DNA of 64,000 bases. Origin: Phymatolithon calcareum. Lineage: Eukaryota > Rhodophyta > Florideophyceae > Hapalidiales. The position numbers and the translations under genes were made by a program. Of this stretch, positions 11,226 to 21,800 are shown one piece after another; positions within the stretch are counted from its first letter, which is position 1; every line of letters begins with the position of its first letter. The stretch is taken from positions 2,418,001 through 2,482,000 of the forward strand of contig OZ345369.1 in the NCBI GenBank assembly GCA_977006965.1. The letters are read 5' to 3'. The notes below the pieces were generated by a model. That model made no database searches. It was not told the origin of the DNA and worked only from the letters and a program-made list of their open reading frames with translations.

Positions 11226-12139
11226 GGGGTTGCGGGAAAATGCGTAATTAGTAGCAGGGGAAAGGCTGTATAACTTTTCCCTGTTAGTAGATTCTCGCTC
11301 AATCCAAAAAGAAGCGCAAGTATTTGCTTGTATCATATTGTAAGCCGGCTGTCATGCTGATGCGCAGTTGATGTCTCAACCACATATATCTTTCATACGC
11401 TCTTCATCAGGGCGACAAATAGTGTTCTGGGCGCTGACTGGTGGAAAGATTTCAAATCTGAACGAGGCACGTAACATGAATTCAAACGCAGATTCTTTTC
11501 AGACAGGTTCTGTCGCAAAAATGTTGCGCATATTCTGAAAAACGGATTCGTAGATTGCGCAGCGCTCAACAACTCAAAGAAGGAACCGCGCCGCCCAAAG
11601 TGAGACATGGGTATGCGCTACCGTTGAGCGCAAAAAGTTTCGGACAAGTGCAATTGAGCTCTCCGGTAGGCGCCCGGAAAGAAGGGCGGAATCGCCCAAT
11701 TTCGACGTGTTTTGCAAAACACGAACCTAAAACACGTCCACATATGATGAGCTTTTGTGCAATTTTTTTCGTATCTTCTAAATATACATACTGGTGTATT
11801 TCAGAAAGTGCAGTAAACTATTGAATTCTTTAACTTTCTCTCCAGTCAGGAGCCGTTAAAGTCGACAGAATCTGCACATTTTGTGGAATGTGTGAACATT
11901 TATTTCAAATGCAGATTCCGGAATCTTGTTATGAACGCGTTTTTGAATATCGCCCAATCGCAGGGCGATTTTAGCACGCTTCGGATTTTGCCCGAAAATC
12001 CTACTGTCTAGATGGTATGATCTCTCCATTCTATTAGATTTCGGAAACTGCTGTTTCAAACTTTGTCATTCTGTACGTTTGGGTCGAATTGAAACATGAA
12101 ATGTAACATTTTCCTAATTTTACGTCTTTTCCAGCAATA
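11226..12139 (+). mobile_element. TIR element X1 (0.9 kb, non-autonomous, Harbinger-like ends)
   Basis: The left end is GGGGTTGCGGGAAAATGCG. The right end, read in reverse complement, has TTGCTGGAAAAGACGTAA, a good match. TTCCG is present on both sides (11,221-11,225 and 12,140-12,144) and once in the empty site of copy B (35,786-35,790). No coding capacity was recognised; the frames inside are short and unrelated to a transposase. It is probably a MITE-like derivative mobilised by a relative of X2. Confidence 0.7.
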
Positions 12140-12549
12140 TTCCGAGAGCATTACAGGGGGCTACGGGAAATGACTTTTATTGGTTTGATTTTTTTCCAGA
12201 AGTGGACTTTTTTAATTCATAATCATCCTTTTCTGCAACTGTATACAAAGACTCCGACCCGCGCATTCTGAGCGGAGCCTAATTTTTGAAGTTAATTTTG
12301 CGACTACTAGCGTCAGGACGACTCCAAATCGTCGGACCAATAAAACACCAGCAGAATAACTGTATCATAGCCCTCCGTGGTGCGACGGTGCCATGTCACC
12401 TCAGATTTTCCGATGAACTACCGGTTATAGACCTGGATTTGCTGCACTGCAGAAGCCACTGTTCGTTTCACCCACCGAATCGTGCTGGAACGAACCAATC
12501 CACGAAAACCGGCAAAATTCGGAGTCCCACTCGATTGCTTTTTACAGCG

Positions 12550-13547
12550 ATGGCCCCCAGGAGGATGACAGCAGAGCAGGTGGCGGCCGCTAACGTTCTC
12601 AGAGACATGTTTGTCAAGGGCACCCTCACGGGTGAGGAAAAATCGGCTGATATCCGAAAGGAAAATATTTCCACATTCAAGTACTTTGACATCCCGAAAT
12701 TTCGGAAGCTTTTCATGGAGCTTAAGAAAGAGTATTGTCTTCCGAAGCGAGGTAAATTTCGGCACAAACGTTCCAAAGCGCGTCAGAAGCGTATTGGAAT
12801 ACTAATGAATTTGATTTGGATTTTTGATATCAACATTGCGATTTAAACACAGGCTCTGTGGTGAGCACGAGAGGCGTTGATCTCGTTCCGAAATGCTCAG
12901 ACGCTCTGTACGTCATCCTAGGAAATGACGCACCCGGACCAAAGTCGGATATGCAAATTGGCGAAGATGGATCTGCCAGTGAACTGCTTTTTGGCCGTAT
13001 GGATTTCATGCCGCTTCATGTTATTGCTCCGTCCACTTGCAATATAACGCTGAAGTCGAAGCTATCCGTCTGCGTTGTACTCCAATCTGGTGTATTTCCT
13101 CGGCACGTTAAGGTGGACGTTGAAGATAATCTTCTTACCGTGAAGATTGCGTGGCCGAATGCGCTATCCAATCCTAATATAATGCACCGGGAATGGTTTC
13201 TAAATCCAAACCCTGACATCGTCTCCTCGGCTATCCACAAAAAGCTTGCCTTCGAGATGGCATTGAAGCAGCTGCGTCAGAAGCGTTCTGACATTCTCGA
13301 ATCGACAGCAACAATTCGTCTTCCCTCTCCGGTTAAGGCAAGCTCCTTGAAAGAGTCATACCTTGGTTTCAAAGATGAATCGGACTCTGAAACTGTTCCT
13401 TGTAATGAGCAGCTACTATACGTCGACACGGACGTCGAAGAGGAGGACTATGACGACAGCACACAGAAGAAGGCAATTATCAACGTTCAGCGTTCTCGTC
13501 CGCGTGCCTCTGAAAATATTACTAACGATCGTGCAAGCACAAACTAG
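12550..13547 (+). CDS. Transposon accessory protein (Harbinger-type partner), two exons
   Basis: Translation starts at ATG 12,550 (protein MAPRRMTAEQ...). Exon 1 is 12,550-12,751 and exon 2 is 12,853-13,547. The intron 12,752-12,852 begins GTAAAT, contains the branch-like ATACTAATG and ends ACACAG. Splicing joins the frames exactly and gives about 298 residues, ending in TAG. The N-terminus is helical and basic. The middle has a beta-rich stretch around HVKVDVEDNLLTVKIAWP, and the C-terminus is acidic. PIF/Harbinger elements encode a DNA-binding partner needed for nuclear import and binding, usually Myb/SANT-like. No Myb signature is visible here, so the partner role is inferred from context only. 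Confidence 0.65.
12752..12852 (+). other. Predicted spliceosomal intron (101 nt) in the accessory gene
   Basis: GT at 12,752, TACTAAT branch-point-like word at about 12,801-12,807 and AG at 12,851-12,852. Without removal the first frame stops at 12,846 and the second has no ATG; with removal the phase is preserved. Confidence 0.72.
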
Positions 13548-16033
13548 ACACTTTTAATAGCAGCTCTTTTTATTTCCAGGCAGTATCTTACAAAATGCCA
13601 ACATCGTGATCGTTAGCAACAAGCTTAGGCAGTTATAAACTTCATTTTAATTCTTTGATTTTAATGTTTTATCTTTTATTCTGTTCCTTTCGCATACGTT
13701 GGGATACGACTACAATAAGATTCCTTATTTTCATAAAGCGAAAATGTTTTATAACTGTGATTACGCATTCTCCCGCGTGCAATGAGGAAATGTGGCCCGT
13801 AGTCGTAATGCAAAGACTTCTACGTTTTACACCCAAGACAAATATACTGCACCAAGAATTTTACGACTAATTCTGAGCATAAAGATCTTCTTGTTATATT
13901 TTCAAAAGCCTCTCTAGTGTTTCTTGGCCCTCGTCGTAATGTTTTCAGACTCAATGTAGATTAAACCCTGTGCCCAGCCCGTCCTTCTATCAATTCTAAA
14001 AACATTGGCGGTGATCCTTCTGAAAATTGAATTCACATAGTTCGTCCTTCTGGAAGAAGCTAGGTTTTTCTGATGCGTGAAATAAACCAAGAGGAACCCT
14101 AGCGTTCCCCTCTGGAGTGTGAGGCTAAATATAGGTTTTTATTTCTTGAAACATTCAAAAATCTCGATTTAGACAAGAAAAATACATATGCATACCAACT
14201 GGAGGGAAAGTTCAGATTCTTCACCATTTCAGGCAATATTTGAAGATTTTTGACTCCGAAAGCTGTGGTAAACCGTTTCAAAAGAACAACTAGGTGTCAC
14301 TGGGCAATATATAGTTCATTTTAATATTCGATTTAATCGAAAATACGCCGTCTCGCTGACAAAAGATTAAAGATTTGAAAGTCGGTTTTTACCGAGTTTC
14401 GAATGATCGGTTTTCGAAAACCGATCGAACCTAATTTTTCGATCCTCTCCTTCCCGCATCTTCTATCATCGTAGGCATCAGAGCTTCTACTTCAGTTCAT
14501 GGAAATCAAATGCACTCAACAAACTATTTATGTGTAAAAAACGTGCAGAAGTCTGATCGAACGTTTTAAAAAATAAAATATAAAATCTGATTTTCGAGGA
14601 AACCACCGGTTTTCCGATTTTTTGGCGATCGTTTTCTCCTCAGAATGAAGACCTGAAGTAAAATGGATACATAGAATGGATTCTTGTCTGCAACCTTGAT
14701 GGGATGATAAGGTTTTTTTCAACAACGCTCTACGAGCTGCAGTATCACAGCCCTCTGAGTGAACGGAGCAATACACATATTTAGAAAAGCAATTGCGCGA
14801 CTTTCGAATATGCAATAATGGTTCAAATGGAAGACTGTAACATACAATTAAAAATCCGGCATATGGCTAAATTCTCTACATGTTATCATTGGCCTACACT
14901 GTCTTACATATCGAGATCATTGAAGGGCAAAAAATCCTTTTATTCGTTCTTCTAGAATCTGCTGCGTTAGGAATGTTTTTTTTGTATATCATCCCTTTCC
15001 CGTAGCACGGTTTTCAATGAACAAAAGTCTTTAGAATTCTGTCAATAATGAAGTAGGCTGTTGCTCTCTACAAAATCTTTGAGAAATTGGTCTTATACTT
15101 GTTTTCATGCAATTGTTTCGAAAACACTGCTAGCAAGCGAACAAAACATTTGCCCGGTAGAAAGCTATAGATGATTAGCTGGGATGATTTAATAGTTCTA
15201 ATTCCCATATTAATGGAAAGCGTACAGAAAAGCTGCATCTGATAGCCATGAGAGCAATGATCATAATTTGCAATCTACTGCAGGATGATATATTATTTTC
15301 CACGCCCAATTTTGTACATGACGAAGTGACAGCCAACAGGGTTTACATTAAGATGTATCATCTGGATTAACGGACACAAAGCCCCCAATATGTAACATTG
15401 TTATACATAGTAGAGCAGTGGTAGTACTCACTGGGTTACACAAAAAAACGTTGTACACCTAGAAAGAGACTTTCCCAGAGATCCTAAAACGAACATTTTA
15501 AGGCTCGAATAGCCTTTCTACGAATAAACACATTTAACAAGAATACACTTGAAGCAAAATATAATCTTCTCAGATAAGAACCAAAACCAAACAAAATATT
15601 TGCAGAAATTCTTGCGTATGTGAAGAAAATCTCTCACGTGGAGAAAGATGAACAAAGAACTCGTATTGAAAAAGCTACACAAAGACACTGTTTCTCTTAC
15701 TGAGCATAATATTAGGGAGATCACACCTTTCATGTTTTTGCACAATATTCGCACCAAATTACCGGACGACCCGATATTGTTCTCATGACATAGATTTGAG
15801 GTCATATGCAGTGTTTTACGACAAACAAATTAAAAACTTGGGAAACGGTCTGCTATTCAATCTATTCTATGCTTTGCACAGGTTACCTCAGATTTTATAA
15901 AATAAGAGCTAAAGAGAAAATAATGGCTCTCCATTTTCAATAGATAGTTGAGTGAGATTCGCTACAGCAAGAAAGCAAACAGAGTGTCTGTGAAGGCAGT
16001 GTCGGAAACGATGGCTCAAAACAAAAACTTGCT
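13548..16033. other. AT-rich spacer inside transposon X2, no gene seen
   Basis: About 2.5 kb between the accessory gene and the transposase. All frames are short and AT-biased; those at 14,528-14,815 and 15,518-15,805 (minus) have no recognisable content. It contains a perfect 22-bp palindrome at 14,405-14,426 (half site GATCGGTTTTC) and several imperfect copies of its TCGAAAA core nearby. Confidence 0.6.
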
Positions 16034-16833
16034 TCAGCCGCCTGTTTGCTGTTTCATGCCTTGCGCGTCGTTAGATATAAACCTTTCATCTTCTGTTTCA
16101 ATTATACCATCTCGAACACATGATTCGTCCTGATAGCTTTTGTCCGCGACTACACATTCATTTTCCAACAGTCTTAGTTTCATCCGGGATCTAAAAATAT
16201 TGACGTCTGGATTCGAACCGCACGCAAAGGGTCCAAAAACCCAGCCTATATCTCCAGTCTCAATCGAAATACCAACTTCATAGCGAACTCCAGGTCCATG
16301 GCTCTTATGGGAATACCATTCTAGACTGAACGGCGACGATTCTCGAATTGTACAGTCTGTGCCATCAACAGACACAAAACAGACCTTTTCTGAGTGCTCA
16401 ACTTTGTTTTGTTTCCCTGAAAGCCGGTTACTCCAAACAATCTGACAAGGGCAATTCGCTCCAGTTAGTGCCACAGCCGAGTAAAGTTAGAATGAAAAGC
16501 TGAGAAATGAGAAATTACCACTTGGAGCTCTGAAATTAGCACGACAAATATCCAAGCCCATTTTCGGAATGTCTTCTCGTCGACCTTGCAGATCGCGCAG
16601 TGGACAGATTCACTACCGTACACTTTCAAGAATAGCAATGCCCAGAGAAGATGATTCGGTGCCGAGTATGCGGGAACGCGCGGCGCAACTTTGTTCCACA
16701 TTTCCGTGGCTACAGCAACAGAGACTCCGAATAGGGCTCGAAATCGTCGGACTTGCGGAACATTGTACAGGCCGCAAGCATTTCGTAGCATAGGGCGGGC
16801 GTGGTGCTTGATATCGTCTGCAGCGATAGGCAT
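16034..16833 (-). CDS. PIF/Harbinger-like DDE transposase, two exons
   Basis: Exon 1 is 16,833-16,519 (105 codons) and exon 2 is 16,441-16,034. The intron 16,518-16,442 begins GTAATT, has the branch-like CACTAAC and ends TTGTCAG. Removing it joins ELQV to IVWSNRL in frame and gives about 240 residues. The N-terminal part has the conserved HLLWALLFLKVYGSE segment and a KTFRKWAW motif. The catalytic part has VDGTD (first Asp), CGSNPDVNIFR (second Asp) and ADKSYQDE (third acidic region). This is the pattern of DDE_Tnp_4-type endonucleases of PIF/Harbinger elements. The protein is shorter than usual at the C-terminus (families are often 300 residues or more), so it may be truncated; it ends in TGA. 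Confidence 0.82.
16442..16518 (-). other. Predicted spliceosomal intron (77 nt) in the transposase gene
   Basis: On the minus strand GTAATTTC starts at 16,518 and CTTGTCAG ends at 16,442, with GCACTAACTGG between. Exon 1 ends exactly at a codon boundary and the exon 2 frame continues with family-typical residues. Confidence 0.78.
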
Positions 16834-17033
16834 GACAACGAGCGCTCCGAAGACGCATGCATACTTCTTTCGCTGGTCGTGGACACCACTTTATGTGGTG
16901 CTTTATTGCTTACACATATGATTCGTCCTCGAAATATTTCTTTTCAACAATTGAGATTTTGTATTTTCTGCGGATTGGCGGTTTAGAGCTGAGCTTTTGA
17001 AAGGAAAAAATTACAAGTTTCCAGTACTTCCCA

Positions 17034-18508
17034 GGGGTTTGCGGGAAAATTCGAAATATCGAATAATTTGGTACCATTGATGAACCAAAATTTTATGGCA
17101 AGTGTGCCAGTATTTGCGTTTGGGGCTCGCTCTTTTCATAATGATAACACAAATTTTTTGTCATCATCATTGCTTTGCATAATAAAGACATTTTTTCAAG
17201 CAGCAGTTTAGTCAGCTGCTTCAATTCGGAGGTATTGAAATGCACGCAAACTGAAATTTAACGCTGTGTCCTTTTTGGACAGAGAAATGATTCGTATTTC
17301 CAGTCAGATGCAATGATGTTCCAACTTAGGCATGTGTCAGTGCATTCCGACATTCTATTGCACAATTGCTGGGTTGTTAACCCACTGAATAGACTTAATC
17401 GTTCAATAGAGCAAAAATTCGCCAAACGTTCGGCGAACATTCGGCTGTTTTGTAGCTGAATTTCTAATTTGTCAATATTTAATGAGCTCTCACTCGTGAG
17501 TTCACGAGACAGCCGAACAGTTTACTGCGAAACTTTGTCACTCATAGCTTGTAGAATATACTACGTCACAGCGATCTGGAAAATGTTCATGCTTTCCATA
17601 AAAATTCGGTAGGTAAAATTTCAAAAAATCGCTGAATTGCCAAACGTTCGGCAACTTGGACCAGCTAATTGTTGCCATTCGATGGACCGAACTTATTTAT
17701 CGCACCGAATATTTGAGTACCTTGGTCATTGCTACCATAATTCGTGTCCATTTGCGCATAAAGTTATAGAACTGGCGAGAATTCGGCAAGCGAAGTTTAA
17801 AGAAAGCGAACATTCGAACATTCGAGGCAACTAAATTCGTTGAAGCTGCCTATGAAGACGTTTCGAGCAACAAATAGAACTTACACCAGTAGTGCAATAC
17901 GGCACTGCACAGCAGCTGCAATTGGAACTGCACCAAAACGTTTTTGAGCCAAACAACGAATTTTACGCTGGTTGTCATCTCTCAATCTTTGATTGGTCAG
18001 GCCCACCGCATTGTGGATCACATGATGTGATCTGCAGTGAGGTGGGTGATGATCTCTCATTATATTTGACAAATGGGTCCAGTATGTTAGCATCACCTTT
18101 CAGAAACGACGAAGATTCGGAACTCGATGAAGCTCTCACAGTTATCTCAAACTTAATGCCCAAGCAACGACTTTCCGATATTCAAAAAGAGATGCTGAAA
18201 ATGGCAGTTGATACCGTCCAAAGAAAATGTCCGAAATCAAAATGAAAACGTAAGCGAAGGATTGTAGCGCAACGAAAAATCTCTCAGGTGCAATGATAAT
18301 TGACTAAGGGAGATTCAATAAAACAGAAATCCATCCATCCATCCTTTCAGAAACGCGCCGTACCAAAAGCAATAGGTCGCTATCACAAAATGTTTTTACA
18401 ACTTTTATCAAATGCGCATCGTGAGGTTTTCTGATGAATTTGCCTATGGCCAATACTGCAGGTGCAGATTTCAAAAAAACTCGGACTTTCGAATTTTCCC
18501 GCAACCCC
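17034..18508 (+). mobile_element. TIR element X3 (1.5 kb, probably non-autonomous)
   Basis: The left end GGGGTTTGCGGGAAAATTCG and the reverse complement of the right end GGGGTTGCGGGAAAATTCG match over about 22 bp with one extra T. After the right end comes CAA and then the copy-B target sequence; the left neighbour is CCA at the proposed end of X2. X3 may have landed at the edge of X2, or X2 and X3 may be one rearranged element. It has one unexplained frame of 117 codons and no transposase. Confidence 0.68.
17892..18245 (+). CDS. Hypothetical ORF in element X3
   Basis: 117 codons from ATG to TGA. The product has no transmembrane segment or known motif that I recognise; its C-terminus (from about residue 75) is rich in acidic and helical residues, then basic. 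It sits inside the TIRs of X3 and could be the remnant of a second transposon gene or chance. Confidence 0.25.
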   Translation: MQYGTAQQLQLELHQNVFEPNNEFYAGCHLSIFDWSGPPHCGSHDVICSEVGDDLSLYLTNGSSMLASPFRNDEDSELDEALTVISNLMPKQRLSDIQKEMLKMAVDTVQRKCPKSK

Positions 18509-18814
18509 CAATCACTAATCCGAATCGGCGAGCGAAACTACTGGCTCTGGTGTGGTGGCCAAGTTGATTGGAGTTCTTGCAGCGTGATCTCAGATCAACC
18601 ACCCAGATTATCATATCATAGGTTCATGATATGGTTATGAATTAATGAAAAAGTTCTTTTTCTTCAGGCAGATCCGTGGAACGCCAGCGGAGATTTCTGC
18701 ATACAGGTGTACAGAATTCTATTCCCAATCTCAGAGATGTTGCTGAAAAACGAGACCCCGAGTACGAGTGTACGCGCAAACGTTGGAGGCAGAATCCCAG
18801 CTGGACGGTGCGCC

Positions 18815-21800
18815 ATGGCAGATTTGAAGTCGCTTGCCGGGGAGCCGAAGTTGGTCTACTCGATTTACGCCATCGCCTTCATCCCTCTCACCTTTATTTA
18901 CGCCCTTGACTTCATTAACGAAAAATGGCGGCCAATACGAAACACCGGCCGCAATGGAGTCATTCTGCTACTCATATCATTGCCTTCACTTGGTTGCATT
19001 ATCGCATACATCGTCATTCAAATTAAGGCGAACGACCACAAGGAGGCAGCGGCGGCAATCACCGTCGCATGTTTTAATATATTTCATGTTTCGCGAACGA
19101 TCTGGGGACTAATTCAGCTTTATGCCTTCAGAAACTGGAATGTCTATGCTCTAAGGTGCCTTCTCCAGATGGGGTATTTGGCCCCTGCTTACGACTATTC
19201 CGATGATGTCAAAGACTTGATTTCTAGACTTCGGGCATGCCTTCCATGGCCATCAACGCCTTCTTCTACGACTTCTGATTCTTCGTCCTCCTCCATTAAT
19301 TCTTCATCCGCCGCCTCTTCTTCGTCTTCCGCTTCTTCTTCGTCTTTCGCTTCTTCTTTGCCACCGTCCCCTCCGGAGCAGTCGCGTGTGATCCTTTCTT
19401 TTAAGGGCTTCAAGACACGTTGTATGCTGCTCTACACTTGGATAATGGGCAACATGGAAAAGAAAAAGTACTATCAGCTTGCTCTTCATCACAATTCAAC
19501 TTTGGATGATATTAAGAGGACTGTGGACCATCACATGGTGGTTAACAATTCACTAATTGACAACGAATTCTCCAGTGCAGAGCTCCCCGTGCGTCCTGCG
19601 CTTCTCTCTCAGCTGCCTTGGAAAGAACCAGAAAGTCACAACCCCATCTCCCGCCTTGTGGCAACATTTCTGAAGTCTCCAAAGCCAGAAGAAACCTCTG
19701 TTCGTTGGCTTGTCTCATTTCTTGCCAAATTCGGACACGGTTGGGTCGAGGACACGAGAGCACTGCCCGAGAAGGACGTTGAATCGCAGACAAACATAAG
19801 CAGAGCGAAGTTAAATGTATCAAAATACCTCTCTGTTGTGGCTTCTCTACACACAACGCACGGATCAGTCGATGACAGTGGATCCACTAATTTTTTTGTA
19901 TCCCTTTTTTCGCCGTTGAGCAAGTACTGCACAGTTCCGAGTCTTTGTCGCAAGTCATGGGTTGAGATCACAGACCGATGTCCACTTCCGTTCAAGATGA
20001 AAGGAGTTAAATACCCTCTTCTTAACTTCAACCATCACGAGGCAACGATCAGAGACGCTGCAAAAGATGATTGGCACAAGGCGTCCTTAAACGAACTCGA
20101 CGAATCTGGACGTAGCGCAGTTGAAAATATAACTCCTGTGCAGCTTGCTTGTTTTGCAACCCTCATGGAAGAAGACTTCAATCTATCAGATGAAGAAGAA
20201 TGGGATCCGGAGAGAATTGTGGATGGAAGTTGGCGGTATGACTGGTCCAAAGAGGATCCGCGTACTGAGAATTTCTTGTATCAGCTCGGGTACGACTTTA
20301 TCATGGACTATAATGAATTCTTTAATTCAATACCAATTCGAAAAGAACTCATTGGCAGTGTCCTCTGGAACAACACCCCAAACCGTCTTCTGTTTCAGGC
20401 GAGCGCTCATGTCGATAATTTTCTTGCGCTGGAAGCCGGGGACAGCCTGGCCTTTTATCTCGCAGAACACAACACATCTATCGAACCCATATCTCGGGAA
20501 GGGAAAAGGTCTGTGTTCCAGAATCAGTACGATCTTGAAATAAGCCGACTTCAAAGCAAAATCCTATTATCACATGCACCTGATCACGACATCAATTTCG
20601 ATATCGCGCGATTTCTCGGCTGTGTGGTTGAGACAGTGAGGACTCATTTAGCGGAGTGGGTTGAAAAACATCCACAAGTTAAACCAGGAGGATGGAAAGC
20701 AAGTATCGCACCGGTGGGAGTCAGATTCCCTTGCAGTAAGCAATTGTGCTCTGCTTTTACGGAAGCTAAAGGAGATGCCTCGGATACACGAAAACGGAAT
20801 TTTCACATGCGCCTTTTGTGGGAGGCCCAAGCCTATCTGCAATGGAAGCTGGAAAAAGATTCTGTTCGTGACGATCAAGACATTCGAGAGTCGCCATTCT
20901 TGATACTGCTATCCATACTCGGATTTCCATCGTTGAAACTGGAGGAGAATCAGGACCAGGGTTCTTTAGCAACAGCAAGAAATGGAGATCATGCCATTGA
21001 ATTTCAACAGGAAATCTCTGTGAAACCGATTGGAGGACCACAACAAGTCCACGGAGTGCTACGATTCGACGCAGACGCAGGGGCGATAACGGTGGAGCTG
21101 TGTTCAGATGAACTTTTTTTCAACTGGCAGGATTGGAAAGACGCATTCATGGGCAGAGTTTCTGCACAGAAACATTGGAGACAAACACGATTACTATCCA
21201 AACGTGAACATCTTCGAGAAGAAGCATTTCATTCCAAAATATATTCTCCGGTGAAAGTCGTTTCCATGGAATCTCTTGGGACCGATTACGATTTCAAATA
21301 TTGGTCTGGTTGGCCACCATGTATGGCCCAGATTGCACAGTTTGAGATTCAAAAGCTAGACCAATTCTTCGAAGAGAAAAACCGTGCCTACAGCGCAGCA
21401 GAACCTTTGTCACTCATACTGTACATCGCAGATCTGAGTCGTGCGATGGACGTTAATTTCCTATCTGGAATAACGCCGACAAGACTATATGAAAGCGCCA
21501 ATCGCGCGCTGAGATCAGGTCGTGCAGAAGAAGCCATGAAGTCGTTTGGACGATGCATTGCGGAGCATGGGCACAAGAACGCTCTAAACGATGCTGTTAA
21601 TGAGGTTCTAAAAGAGGATCGTGTTTCAAAGGCCCAGAAAACTGCTTTGCTGTTGCAAATGGATGCTTGGTTCAATGCTCTTCTTCGTCGAAGAACAACT
21701 ACAGAGCAAATCGATTTCGAGATGCTGGCTCACTGTTTTGCTCTATTGTACGAGGCCACTGATGACGATGATGTATTGCTGCAAAGAGCATTAGCCTTGT

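Larger units (their letters stand above)
12157..17033 (+). mobile_element. TIR element X2: two-gene PIF/Harbinger-like DNA transposon (4.9 kb)
   Basis: The left end GGGGCTACGGGAAATGAC follows CAG of the target. The proposed right end (about 17,015-17,033) contains, in reverse complement, GTACTGGAAAC, a decayed version of the left end. Inside are a plus-strand accessory gene (12,550-13,547) and a minus-strand DDE transposase (16,034-16,833), the convergent two-gene plan of PIF/Harbinger elements. A 2.5-kb AT-rich spacer separates them. Copy B lacks the whole cluster. The right boundary is the least certain point, because X3 abuts it directly. Confidence 0.72.

Noticed and set aside
16205-16216. 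tRNA B-box-like word GGTTCGAATCC on the minus strand
   Set aside because: It lies inside the transposase codons for CGSNP, and no A-box or foldable tRNA surrounds it.
19195-19492. Acidic and Arg-rich minus-strand frames inside the Sel1 gene
   Set aside because: They are the complement of the Ser-rich linker codons, present in both copies for that reason only.
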